A stretch of 64,000 nt of DNA from contig RSEF01000020.1 of NCBI GenBank assembly GCA_003993805.1, forward strand, positions 7,494,370 to 7,558,369, in the 5' to 3' direction. The notes below the pieces were generated by a model, which was given only the letters and a program-made list of their open reading frames with translations, was not told where the DNA came from and made no database searches. The stretch is from Himantopus leucocephalus (Eukaryota; Chordata; Aves; Charadriiformes; Recurvirostridae). Positions 49,450 to 61,556 of the stretch are shown piece by piece; position 1 is the first letter of the stretch, and every line of letters starts with the position of its first letter. The position numbers and the translations under genes were made by a program.

Positions 49450-52400
49450 CTCGTAGCTCAATGTACCCAATCTCAGGAAATTAAGGAGGATTTCCTAAAG
49501 GAGGAAGGGGGGAAGATTTGAAGCTTTCAGGTTAATGTTGACATGGTGGAGGATCATCACTGTTGCTCTGTCACTTCTTCCTTCCTCCCTCATCAGGTAT
49601 GGGGACGCAAAAGCCATCCTGGGCCAGAACCCTTCCAATTTAGCTTCCAGATATCCCTCTTAAAGCAGTGGGAAGAGACCCTAGATTAACTGAAGTGAGA
49701 TGTACAAGTCTGCCAAACCCATCTTCATCAAGTATAATCCTAGTGAGGATATGGGGTTTTCTTGTTTGGAGTTGGGATATACTTTTTTTTAAACTGTTTT
49801 ACTCTTACACTTTTCTAAATAAACATTATTTTATCCTTCAGTTTTATCAAGTGATAAAGCTGGATATTCACCGTGTACAACAAGGCATTCTGCAACACAC
49901 AGTGGCAAACCTTAAAACCTTCCATTTTCCCATTCTCCAGTCCATTATTTCCAGGATTTCCTGAATTTCACAGCTTTTCTCTCTCTTTGGGAGCCGGAAT
50001 CAGAAGAACCATTCGGGTTTGAGACCAGTGTCCCAAAGATCAGGAGAGGAAGACATTTTCTCGTATGAATGCTTATAATGAAGGTGGTTTTCTGGCATTG
50101 AGCAAGGTAATGAAGAGCTGTGAGGTCCCCAGGGAGTTTGATACTTAGGTATTACCCTTGTGTGTGATTAAGGAAAATAAGCTTTGTCTCAAACACTTAC
50201 GTATGAATCATACCTTTCTGCTATTCCTTATGATAAATCTGAAAATACTTTAGGCCACAGGATTGCAACCGTGCATAGAAACGAGGTTAAATGATCTCTT
50301 CAGGTATCCAGCCAAGCTCAGGAATGCCACCATTACTCAGGGCTCTGACATCTTTGCCAACCCAACAAGAGCAAGAGACCCATTTAAGTTGTTCTGCATC
50401 AGATGTTGGGTTTTATGAACAAATGATTTCTCCATGGAGGGAGATTTATGAATGGGAAAGCTGGGGGAATGTTTTTGCCATAGAGATATGATGGATTTTT
50501 TTTGCCAGTATGCAATTTATTTCCATCTGTTCTGTGTCTGATTAACTCCTGCAGAGTGTGTGATTAACTTAACTTCTCAAGATCATTAGCAGCTCTGCAT
50601 TCCCATTATAGTTCATCAGTGCAGGACCACACACAGGTTGAAAATGTTACATGTTGGTTATGCTTAATATCTGAATCCACACTGACTGGCTGTTCTCTCA
50701 CGATGGCCATGGATCTAAGGAGAGAAAGCGTGTTACCAGGAAAATATCACTACTCTGGAGCAAACGCAAAACACTAATGAAAACAGAGTTTAAGCAGATC
50801 CTCCTCCTGATCTCAATGCTAGAGCTAAATTAAGCCCTTTGGAAGAGTTCATGTCTGGTGCTAGCCAGCTGGAGACAGCATGGGAGGCATCCAGCCAGCA
50901 CCGGGAGGGGAGGACCGCTACCCTGCGAGTGGTTCCTGCGCATTACCGCGTTCTACTAAACAAGCCCTGTTTTCCGGTAGGTTGCAGGTACTTGCACCTT
51001 GCAGATCTCAGAGTACAGCACAGACTGCAGACAGTGCGTGCCGTCACCGTCAGCCTTGTAGTAACATGCGCTTTCTTATACAAACATCTACCGATACAAA
51101 ACCTGAAACATCTTAACAGAAGCAAGCGAGCAGAGCTCACGCACAAGTCTTTTGCATTGTCCTCTGAGTTGTCTTTTGATGGGTTTTCCTTTAGTGAATA
51201 AGGATAAATGTAAATGGATGTGTTGGTAACAGACTCACCTGTCCTTGCTATGCAATTAGTTGAGTATCAGGTCTCATTAATTTAATGGGTGCAAGAGCAG
51301 TAGCATCATGGGAACAAGACCTGGTGTGGTCACTTGGGAGCATCTGATAGTTTATCTTTAGACTTGTGTGCTCTCTTTCTTCACCCAAGCAAGAGTACCT
51401 GCAGTCCCCTATTCCCAGACCCCATCCAAAACAAGCAGAAAACTGGGACTCCTGCAGAGGTCTAAAATACACCGGTTTGGCCAATTCAAGCTCCTGTGGC
51501 TGATGCCATCTGTCACAGCTGAGTTATTTAATCAGAGGCGGATTGGGCAAGATGCACCTGCATTTCAGGCTCTTCTCTTTTTTCTTTTCTCCTGAATGAC
51601 AGATATTTGATGTCCTGCTCATCTCCGTGTTTAGATGGGGCTCGTACCCACACCACTGCCCCGACTCCCAGAGGTTCAGCTGCTTGTGACTGCCATCCGT
51701 CCCCCTGTCCCCGCACAGCTGTGTCCTAGCTTCAAGGGCTGCTTCTGTAATTGGTAGCTGATCGTAACATTCTGACATCAGATACCTGTGAGCAAGGTTT
51801 CACGTCGCCGTAACCTTTATTTGAAATGTCTGGGTTTGATATTTAACACTTCTGAAAAGGCCGCGCTGGGGCAGAGTGAAGGTGCTCCTCAGTGTCTCTG
51901 CTCTGCACTTACCGCTCCCGGAGAGGAACGGGGGAACTGCTGGGGATGAGATTAGAGCCATTCACACTATCACACTTGATTACCTTGGATAAGATATGTG
52001 GCATCCATACTCATCTCTAGCTTTGTAGAAGGGGTACAGAGCTCATGGTTTGATAACTACCAGAGGCTTTTGTGGCCATTTCTCAGAATGTTTTGAAGAG
52101 GAAATATTAGTTGGATTTTGGTATCTTGTCTTTGGTTATCCATTAAGTTAATGGTGGGATATAATGTCCCATCACCTGGATCTCCATCAGATATTCACAT
52201 ACTGTTCCTGGTTACGAGGCGAGAGGAGGGACATTTCACCAGCTGACGAAGTCCCGAGGCAGTGTGGTTCGTGTCGCGCTGGCGTGTGGCGCGAGGGGAC
52301 CCTGCAGGGATGCAGGATCCCACCGTACACACATGCAGCCACCAAGTGAGCCTGCACAGGGCACCAGGCAGCCTCCCTCCGAGGGTGAGGGCTGTGTCAC

Positions 52401-54097
52401 ACCGTGTCACGCTGTCAGGGCTGCTGGAGACAGCAGCCACCAGAAATAAAACATGACAGGCAAACCTGCCCGAGTTAAAACCGGCAATGTGGAGAGCTCA
52501 AGCTCCTGCTCAAGTGCGCTGTTAGAGCTCCAGATCTACACACAGGCTTCAGCACTTGGCCCTATTCCTCTTTATCCAGGATTTGTGTTCCCACACCAGG
52601 ATGCCCTTATCCGAGACGGGGACTGGCACCTGTATCCTGCAGTACAGGTCCCCACTAGCGCTGGATACCCGCTCCACTATTTCAGATTCCTTAGTTTATT
52701 CTCTCACTTCCATACTCTTTTAAACTTCCTCCTTGAAGCTTAAATCTTCCTCTCTGCAGAATCTCCTCTGAAGATTTAACTTAGATACTTACTATATAAA
52801 TGATCAGAGAGAGGAACGATTGGAAAGATTTTCTACTAAAATTGAATGCTAATACACTCTGAAATGAATAAAATTCCCCCAAAATTTCCACAAGAGCTGA
52901 ATTTCCTTCCTAGGCTGCAGTTTTTCGGCTTCCACATTCCTCCCTGTCCCAGGTACTGGCTACAAAAGCAGTTGTTATTTTCTTCCATCGCTGACAAACG
53001 CAGACCTTTCCTGCCCTGTTGCGTCTAAGGAATGGCATTTAGCTGATAACCGCTAGATACTTGGCATGGGCATTTGGAAAGCTATGCAAAGATGGGGTTT
53101 AATTAGATGGTAATTTTTTTACTGGAGGAAAAACACCTTTGGATTTTTCATCAGATACATCCTGTGAACATCAAACAGGAGTGCCATTGCCAAATGCTCC
53201 TTTTGGCGTGCCACCACCATGTGCCTTTCCCCTTGCTGCTTTGTCTTCCACAGGTTGCCGTATGCAGGAATGCGGCACTGTGCATATTAAAAGCTGAAAT
53301 TATCCACTGGGTGGCTAAAAAACTGCTGATTCTGGCCACTGAGTGAGATAACCGATAATTTTGTAAAGTACATTTAGTCAAATAAGATTTTTTGGCAGCC
53401 GAATGTTGATGTAGCAGAATGTGCTTTTCTGATTGACATATGCTAACAATACTGCCTCCACAGTCAGGGGGAGGATAATTTACTTTTCATTTCCATTGGA
53501 AATGAGGTGAACCAGAATGTGGTAGATTGTTAAATCCCAGCTATGTGGTTTAATTGATTTGCACAAAACCACGAATCAAACGATACCCTGCATCCTCCAT
53601 CATCATCATCTCCATCATCACTTCCAGGAAACCAGCAAAGACAAATCTCCTCCTGAGATACTGTTCAGCTCCTTTTGGGTTTCTCAGTCGTTTCCCCAGG
53701 CCTGCCCTCAAGGGGTGGCTGGACCAGAGGAGTGTCTCTGCAGTGAGAAATCCTCCCCGGCAGAAAACGGGAAGGCTGACAGCCGTTTCATAGCATTTCC
53801 CAGCCGGCAGGCAGGCGTGCCACGGGGAAATGAAGTATGAGAGAAGCTTAGTCAGTCCAGGTGAGGTTTTAGCAGCTCACCATCGTCGACATTTCTTCTC
53901 TCTGCTTTAATTGTCCTTCTCACATCCCCAAAGAGGAAGGGGGAAAAGATTGCCCTGAGCATCCCAGCTCACTGCTGGAAGGGGTCGTGTCTCCAGAGAT
54001 GTGGCACTGACAGAGACCACCTCATTTATCAGGCAACGAGGGAACATCTCTGGTCTCTGCCACAAAACTGCTGTCATAACCCAGAGCTAACATTGTC

Positions 54098-54138
54098 ATA
54101 GATTCATAGAATCATAGAATGGTTTGGGTTGGAAGGGA
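54098..54138 (-). repeat. CR1 LINE 3' end, minus orientation, cut by a gap
   Basis: The tail units CATAGATTCATAGAATCATAGA precede GGTTTGGGTTGGAAGGGA, the reverse complement of the classic CR1 3' end. The copy breaks at the 100-N gap. Confidence 0.93.
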
Positions 54139-54238
54139 NNNNNNNNNNNNNNNNNNNNNNNNNNNNNNNNNNNNNNNNNNNNNNNNNNNNNNNNNNNNNN
54201 NNNNNNNNNNNNNNNNNNNNNNNNNNNNNNNNNNNNNN
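54139..54238. other. Assembly gap, exactly 100 N, between inverted CR1 ends
   Basis: The N run is exactly 100 and so is probably nominal. It is bracketed by a minus-strand CR1 3' end and a plus-strand CR1 tail. The real gap may be much larger and might include NTSR1 exons. Confidence 0.98.
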
Positions 54239-54260
54239 ATTCTATGATTCTATGATTTCT
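54239..54260 (+). repeat. CR1 LINE 3' tail, plus orientation
   Basis: ATTCTATGATTCTATGATTTCT starts directly at the gap edge. These are the 8-base ATTCTATG units that end CR1 elements in sense orientation. The body of this copy is hidden in the gap. Confidence 0.88.
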
Positions 54261-56452
54261 TACCACGTTTGCCACCCAAATTAAGAGTCCTGGTTTTATC
54301 ATCAAATCCCCCAGATGTGAGTGAAGGCAGCATTAGCTTGAGCCGAGATGCATCAGCACGTCCTTCCTTCTTCTGTGGCTGCAACCAGACTCATCCCCGT
54401 TAACAACGGCGATGGATATTCACCTCTGACAGTCCTTAATGAAATGACATTTGGACGGGGGGGCGGGTTATACATCCAAAGTGGATTGNGGGGGGCGGGT
54501 TATACATCCAAAGTGGATTGCTGTCTCCGTGGCAGAGATATCAATCACCGGCCCTAAGATGGAGCAGCTCCTGTCAACGCACAATTTAGCTCCATGGTGC
54601 CACAGTTCCTTAGTGACAGGGGGGATTACACAGGTGGGGAAATAACTGTGCTGCTTGCTGAGCCTGGGGCAGGTTATTTACTGAGGTTTGCAGGGAGTGG
54701 ATCAAAATCGAATACTAGCGGTTGCCACTGATTAGAAAATGTCCAGATTCTCAGAGAATTTAGGGATAATTGCACGTGTACGCTGAATGCACGTGCGCCG
54801 TTCACACGTGTGCAAGGGCACACAAACAGCTCTGTGCCACCTTTCTGCCGCGTCAGGCCAGGTTCCTCAGCAAAGCAGCCGTATAGCTCATTATTCATTT
54901 TAAATACGCAATTAAGCATTAATGCTATCTGGGGATATCCACCCAGCTAGCCTGAGACGCGCTCAGGGAAAAATGCATCTTTCCTCCCGTGGTGTTACAT
55001 CCCTCTTCTCTCTGGGACCGGGTCTGTTTCCTGCAATGAACAGGAAAAGAAAAAGAGAAAATCTATACCAAAAAGCAGAGCAACTATGAGACATTAAATT
55101 TCATAAACTCCAAGCACAAAAAAGAGTAATTTACGATATTGCAGTCTCCTGAATGGAATTGTACATCCATCCATAGTAAAAACCAAAACCTGTCTTCAAT
55201 CATGAAAACAGAGCTCTAGGCACACACTGGGACAAACTGTTGTTTCTTGTTTGCTTTCCTATATGAAAAGCACTTAAAGCAGCAATCATTTATGTAGCGA
55301 CTGCATTTGCCTCGAGCAAGAGGGGTGGAGAAGTCTGTCTGCAGTTAGTGTGAATTTATGCATTGTGGTTGCATTCACATATTATTTTTTTTCTTCTTTT
55401 AAAAGCCATGAGTGACTTTAGGAAAACATTGAATTTACAGGCATATTATGAATGGTGAACTATCAGTACGGTAGCTAATCAAGAGCTTGCAGCAGCCTGA
55501 TGTGTTCATTTGTAAATGCATGTGCCTGCCCCTGAAGAAGAGGAATTTTTGCTATATTAATTCTTCACAACTGTATAGAGAAATTCTGCTTGTAAGAGCT
55601 GGATGGGCCGTGCAGTACTTGGCAGTGCTGAGGGGGTGTGGAGGGATCGGTGATGTACTCCAGCACACGACTATTTATCTTTTGTTAGACAGCGCTCAGA
55701 CTAACAAAAAGGTCTGCAATTTCCACTGACATAAATGATCCTGGGGAACATCTTCCTGAAAATGAGACCCACGTCATTTATAAACCCTTTACCAGCTCAG
55801 AGCTGTTGATCTCGGTTGTCCCAAGGAAAGATATTTCCAAAAGAAAAAAAATAACTAAGCATTTTCAACAAATTCTAGTTGAAAACATCACATTGTGATG
55901 GTCAGGATATGTTTCAAATGCATGCAACTTGCCCCAGAACAGAGAATGCCATCCCAGATTACAGACAAATCCCAACCCAGGGACCCGCTGAAGGAGCTGA
56001 CGCAGCCCTCACTGCCAGAGGGAGGAGAGAACTGCATCTGTTACCGGATCTCAGCTCTTCTGCAGGCCCTGTAGACCGGAACTGCAGCCAGAAAAGTCAA
56101 GCTCATGTATATGCATGACAGAGAAACAAATTTCCATCTGGCTTCTCTGTTTCAAGCATGTCTATTTTCAAAGAAAAAATGAACACATGAGGTAAATATC
56201 ACATCCGGACGCAGGGCATAAATAAGTTTGTAACTGCTAGTGATTGGGGTAAGACCTTCGTAGGGGCATTTGACCTACTCTTGGCCAGTCCCAGTTGAAA
56301 ACAGAGATGTTTTCCTGGCGGCTCATGCACCATTGGTCAGCTCGTGTCCCCAACCCAGAAAGGTTAGCTCATGTTTTTCTCACCCTTGTGACTTTGAATT
56401 AGTTCAGTTCTCCATACTCTATTTAGATTTTATCTTTTGTCTGTCCTTGCAG
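54261..56452 (+). other. Presumed NTSR1 last intron
   Basis: This DNA lies between the gap and the terminal NTSR1 exon. It ends in a pyrimidine-rich TTTTGTCTGTCCTTGCAG acceptor. A single-N join lies at 54489. No other exon was recognised. Confidence 0.6.
54458..54520. repeat. 31-bp direct duplication around a single N (assembly join)
   Basis: Bases 54458-54488 (GGGGGGCGGGTTATACATCC and following) recur exactly at 54490-54520, with N at 54489 between them. The unit starts in a G run, which may have caused the break. Confidence 0.9.
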
Positions 56453-56702
56453 TTTCCTTTTCAACTTCTACCACTACTTCTACATGCTGACAAACGTCCT
56501 CTTCTATGTCAGTTCAGCAATCAACCCCATCCTCTACAACCTGGTGTCTGCAAACTTCCGACAGATCTTCCTCTCTACACTCACGCTCCTGTGCCTGCCG
56601 TGGAGGAAGAAGAAGAAGCGACTGGCCTTCACCAGGAAATCCAACAGCATCTCCAGCAACCACACATTTTCCAGCCAGGTCACAAGGGAAACGACATACT
56701 GA
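56453..56702 (+). CDS. NTSR1: NTSR1 (neurotensin receptor 1), terminal coding exon
   Basis: NTSR1 is a Gq-coupled receptor for the peptide neurotensin at the plasma membrane. After the TGTCCTTGCAG acceptor the exon begins with the third base of a codon and encodes 82 residues to TGA at 56700-56702. It reads [20 protein letters not shown] and then [20 protein letters not shown]. This gives TM7 with the NPILY form of the NPxxY motif (56523-56537), the helix-8 segment and a juxtamembrane cysteine (TLLCLPW) that could be palmitoylated. The tail is basic (RKKKKR) and Ser/Thr-rich, ending [16 protein letters not shown]. It aligns with the human C-terminus along its whole length. Its orientation and position downstream of SLCO4A1 match human. 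Exons 1-3 were not found upstream. Confidence 0.95.
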
Positions 56703-57389
56703 AGCCAAAGGAGGAAGGGAAACGCCTTTCATCGTGGAGTCAAAATCTTGAGAGAGGCCTCTGTGACTTTCATGCATGGTCTCCAGATTTACGTAACACA
56801 AGTGTGTTTAACAAAGTCATTTTTGTTGGAAAAATAGGCTTTGTGTTGCCAGTAACTTTGAGGTTATTTTAAAGCATTGGCCTTGCCTCTTGTGAGTAAT
56901 GTCTACACGTTTTGTAACTTCAGTCTGGCGTAAATCCAGGTGCGGTGTTAACCGGGAAGCCAAAATATGTTAAACTTAGGCAAAACCATACTGCATTTCA
57001 TCCTTTTCTCAGTGCAGAGATGCCATGGGTTTGAGATCATGTCTCTTGGTGGCACCGAGCAGAGAGTCTGATGGGGAGAAAGCAGTTTTGAACGAAAGGG
57101 ATGTTTTTGGAGAATGGACATGCTCATCTATGGGATGTCCAATGAACAAGGAGTGAAAACTCAGGGAGCCAGGTGGTTATTTTAGAAATGTATCTAAATC
57201 ATGAGTAATATGAACTAGGTGCTCCAGAGAGCCGCTCTGGCTCCTTGAAATTAAATAACAACAGATGATGCCTTACCTAGATTGGGGTGGCTGTGGCCTG
57301 GGAAAACAGGGGCCATCTTTTACTTTAAGGCATATATAGTGCCTGGGACAGTGAACCCCCTCTCTTGCTGGTATTGGTACTGCAATGCC

Positions 57390-57402
57390 AATAAATAATA
57401 AA
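57390..57402 (+). terminator. Candidate polyadenylation signals (two AATAAA)
   Basis: AATAAA occurs at 57390 and again at 57397 in CCAATAAATAATAAAGTC. They lie about 690 bases beyond the NTSR1 stop, on the sense strand. No strong GU-rich downstream element is evident, so use is uncertain. Confidence 0.4.
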
Positions 57403-57441
57403 GTCTCTAGCAAAGACAAGAGTGCAGAAACTGTGCCCAGA

Positions 57442-57643
57442 TGGAGTGCTGAAAATGAACCAGAAATCTTCCTGTTGCCATACAGCCAAATCCTGGTTTT
57501 GACCAGAGAGAAGAGTTAGCTGCCCTGCATTGAGGTGAGAANCTGGAGTGCTGAAAACGAACCAGAAATCTTCCTATTGCCATACAGCCAAATCCTGGGT
57601 TTGACCAGAGAGAAGAGTTAGCTGCCCTGCATTGAGGTGAGAA
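57442..57643. repeat. 100-bp direct duplication around a single N, three mismatches (assembly join)
   Basis: Bases 57442-57541 recur at 57544-57643 with three substitutions, on either side of N at 57542. The copies are probably two alleles of one NTSR1 3' UTR segment. Confidence 0.92.
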
Positions 57644-60600
57644 AACTCCAGGCTCATGCGGGCTCCAGGCTGCTCAGATAAGAGCAACTGCCCCAATTCT
57701 GTGGGACCTTCAGATTTTTCCCATTCTTATCCCAGTTTTACTTGTTTCCTCACCATTCTCACAAGGCTGACGTCTCATAGGTTATATCAGTTCCAGGCAG
57801 CAGGGCCTCTTGTTCTTCCTTTTCTTTTATTTCTTTTTGCTACCAGACCTGTTGGCACACTGATCTGCACGCACAAATCTTCAGATAGTGCAAATGAAGA
57901 ACACAAGAAGGTCTAAACTGGGGAGTCTTAGCTCTAGAACAACTTTCTTTTAACAAGCCAGAGGAACAGAAACAAGACCTGAAAATTCTCTTTGAAATTT
58001 CTCAGCTGGCCAGGATAGGGAGTGTGAGCTTTTCTCCCATATGGTTCCGCCTCTAACAGCCTACTATGTGATGCAGCAAATTGCTCCAGAGCCTTTAGCA
58101 CCAGAAATCACAGGCCTCTGGGACAAGCTAAAGGCCTTTCCCTGGTGTCACATCACCAGATGGTGACCTGCATGAAGCTGGAACCAACCAGTCATCCTGT
58201 GCAACCTCTGCTGTCATTTTGCTGGTGGTGACCTTGCGTCCCCTTTCACCGCACACTTCACCAGGAGAGCAGGACTTGCCTCTTCATGGTGACAAACTAG
58301 AAGAGTCACTTGACTCAATTCAGCTTTCCGGGCTTTGCCCATACCCTGTCATTCTTCAACTAACGAGCACCCTTGGTACCGAACAGAAGTCTCAGTGCTG
58401 GAGATGTGGATCTGGCCCCAGTGAACTGTCACACAGTGATGGAGACTGATCCACTGGTTACCGGTGACTTCTCCTGCTACAGATACGGTATCTCATAGGT
58501 TAGGCGCTATTTGGCTCAGGGCACAGAGAAAACACCCGTGGGGCATTTGCTGTGAGTTGTGAGCGATGGCTGTCTACTTCCAAGGCATTTATAACCTGGC
58601 AGTTGTACAGAGCTAGGTACCATGGTAGACCATCAGCCATGACCTCCAACCGCACCTACCAGGGACGGGAGACTATTTTAATGCCCAGTACAGAACCACT
58701 CCAAAAGAAAGGGCTCAAAATAGAAATCAGCGGGGCTTTCGTTTCTTCTGATTCAGCCAAACTGCAAGCTCTGTCCTGTCATGCCTTCTTTTCATTTCTT
58801 GCCCTGGTTGTACCAAACAGAGGGCAGAGATTGTATTTGACAAAGCACTTTTGTTGCTCATGCACAGTTGACTCCTTTTTGGCAAGAAGAACAGGTAATG
58901 GCACACACAAAACAAACAAAAGAAGGGCAAAAAGGAGACTGGTGTCTTTGGAAGGAAATTTGTGAGGAATCAGCAAATGTTATCTATGTGCGCGTGTTAG
59001 AAATGGCTTGGGCGGGTTGAAAGAAGCAGCTCTAGAAGACTTGTACATACTGCCCTGTGGGAAAGTCCAGGTACGATGAGCAGAGAAAGAGGAGTCTTAA
59101 TGTCACACACTTAACATTGGCCTTCCAGACAAGAGACACTCAGTGTTTCTGGAGAGGACCCAAATTTTTTAACTTCACCTCTAAATAGAGTCAACAGCTG
59201 GGAGGCGGTTTCTGAAACCTCCCACGGAAGCTGTAACTGCGTGTTGCTTTGACTTTCATTAGGATTTAACATCCTGCGTGTCTCAGATGCTTTTGAAATG
59301 TTAAACATTATTAATATACTTGTTCAACACCAACCTGCTGAAATGTGCTTGACTACCTTAAAAAACACTGTAAAAATTGTTGTTTCACGTAAGATGCTTG
59401 GCTTAGATTTTCGTTACTGAGATGCACTGGCAGCTTACAGAATATTTGATCACAGCTCTGAGAAACTGGTAGGTTTATTTTTGGTTTGACATGAAAACGG
59501 GAACAAGCTGGAGTAGAAATGAACTTACAAACTTCTCCTGCAATGTTTGTTGGGGTGCTCAAGTCCTGAAGAGCTGAGTATTTGGGGGGATTTACCCAAG
59601 TGGTTTGCTGGCTTCTACAGCTCTGTTCCCACACTTTAACGCGGGAGCAGACTTGAGTCTATGGCCTTAATCTGAGATTGCAGCTCAAAGCTACCTCTTT
59701 CGCTGGCCAAATCTGACTACCTTGAGCTGAGAAGTGTAAGTTACAGCTGATTTCATCCTCTCTCCCCTCCTCACGTAGTTCTGCTGTATTTGACCTAGAG
59801 ATTTAGTTCCCTTGAGCTCAAAGAAGTGGGATAACTCGCTGAGAGACCCCATGGTTTTGTAAAGGAAAGCATGATACCGTAGAGAAGAAAAAGGTACAAA
59901 CTGCCCAGTAGATGCCAGAAAAATGGTTCTTTCCATGCCTTTTAGCAACAGCTGAACTACTAACTCAACAAGGTTTAGCTTTAAACCTAATCGAGTGTAA
60001 GTGGCTTTTGCCATTAGACAAAACGCATACTCCGTATTCCTGTCTTGCCTGAGCTCTCTGCTGGGGCAGAGAGGTGAGCATCAGTGCAGCATGCTGTTAA
60101 TCTATGCAAATTTCCCGTAAATGTTTTGAACTGTTTGTTTCGACTAAAAAAAAAAAAATAAATCTGTTGAACCCACAGATGCGAAGTGCTGCCAGAAGGA
60201 TTCTGAGAAATTCCCCTCCGAAGAGAGTCTATCTAGTGACCTCTTCAAATATTATTTGGAGTTTTTTGTTTCTCTCCACAGTGTTCTTGTCAGGGCCGTC
60301 CATTTGGCAGCGTGTGAAATCAGATTTACACGGTCTATTCGGAAATTTCCCCCAGACAGGACTTTCTCACCAAAGGCCCAGTACACATCAGTGCTGGAAC
60401 GCTGCCGAGCTCGCCTTTTTTGCAAAGTGTGTGAGACCTCACTTCAGCGACGGCGCCCGTAAGGGAGAAAATTAAATGGAAAAGTCGGTGAGGAGGCTTA
60501 GCAGGACCCGTGCTGTAAGCATGACGATAGCAGGACCTTTGCATTCATAGCATCAAACATTTAGCGAAAGGCAAATTGCTGCCGAGAGCTCGTGTTGCAG

Positions 60601-61223
60601 GTTGGAACCCATCCTCGGTGCGGCTGCCGTGGGTACCTGTCCCCGGGGAGGGACGGGCGTCCACACGGCGGGGGAGCACTGGGGCTTTCCTGCACAACGC
60701 CTCCGGTGTCAGCCTGGCATCTTCCTGGCCGTGATGTTCGATAGCTGTTTAAACAAAGCTGTATCCGCTTGAGCTCTGTCCGGTTCTTAACATTACAGCT
60801 CAACAAGTTCTTCTGTTCTCAGTCTGGATCCGTTTCGTAGGAAAAACAGAAACTGCTAATCCAAAATTTCATGATGCTGTGTCCTGGCTTTGTGATCAAG
60901 AGTCCTTCCCCAGCTGTGCCACCTGATAGTCCTGCACATATTGTATTTATGGCAGATATTTTTTAAAGTGCACCTTTTTTTTTCATTTTTTTCTGAAATA
61001 CAAAATGTTGATGTGCTTTATTTTCTGTGGCCTGTTGCGCAATGGGAAAAAAAATGAATGTTAAAAGTGTGTCAGCGTCTCCTTTGTAATATTTTCTGTG
61101 ACAAAGGGAAGGAAGAGGGTGTGAAATCCTTTTGTGTAGCAATGGGAAACACTCTTTCAATGTAACATGCTATTATTGATACTGTATTTACTGATCAAAC
61201 TGTAATGAAATGGTTACTTCCCG

Positions 61224-61498
61224 ATATAGCCTTTGTACCATATGGTATTTTATTTTTTTTTTATTATTTTGACATTTATTGATCCTAAAAAATAAATATC
61301 TGTATTTAAGGCTTGTGCTGGTTATGCTTGAGATGACAGCTGTGCCTTTATCATACAGCCNAATATAGCCTTTGTACCGTATGGTATTTTATTTTTTTTT
61401 ATTATTTTGACATTTATTGATCCTAAGAAATAAATATCTGTATTTAAGGCTTGGGCTGGTTATGCTTGAGATGACAGCTGTGCCTTTATCATACAGCC
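61224..61498. repeat. About 137-bp direct duplication around a single N, SNPs and one indel (assembly join)
   Basis: Bases 61224-61360 recur at 61363-61498, flanking N at 61361. There are three substitutions and a one-base difference in the T run. Each copy carries an AATAAA, so the polyadenylation signal is falsely doubled. Confidence 0.92.
61291..61296 (+). terminator. Candidate distal polyadenylation signal
   Basis: AATAAA lies within AAAAAATAAATATCTGTATT in an AT-rich stretch. It is followed after about 20 bases by a GT-rich TTGTGCTGGTTATG, a reasonable downstream element. It would give NTSR1 a 3' UTR of about 4.4 kb (after removing the duplicated join). The second AATAAA at 61429 is the assembly copy of the same site. 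Confidence 0.45.
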
Positions 61499-61556
61499 TG
61501 CTTACCAGCACAGGCTACCTGGTTGTGGTCTAAACTGGTGAAATCCCATCAGCATC

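Larger units (their letters stand above)
42683..54095. other. Intergenic or NTSR1 intronic DNA with no exon recognised
   Basis: I looked here for NTSR1 exons 1-3 (TM1-TM6, including an ERYLAIC-type motif and a CWLPYH-type TM6) and did not see them. Single-N joins lie at 43703 and, further on, 54489. AT-rich stretches at 43200-43560, 47270-47600 and 49000-49480 have an enhancer-like look, with GTAAATTTAATTAATTTAC near 49431 as a near-palindrome. A CpG-rich patch lies at 47980-48090. A short ATC-rich tract lies near 53600. Confidence 0.5.
56703..61360 (+). other. NTSR1: Probable NTSR1 3' UTR and flanking DNA
   Basis: No coding frame is recognised. Two overlapping AATAAA signals at 57390-57395 and 57397-57402, about 700 bases after the stop, could end a short transcript. 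Another AATAAA at 61291-61296 lies in a very AT-rich, T-run-containing stretch that looks like the end of a long 3' UTR. I cannot tell which is used. A single-N join with a 100-bp duplication interrupts the UTR at 57542, so its length here is overstated. Confidence 0.5.

Noticed and set aside
56270..56872. 200-codon + frame overlapping the NTSR1 exon
   Set aside because: It is in a different frame from the NTSR1 exon, begins in the intron and has no family match; the NTSR1 frame is the real one.
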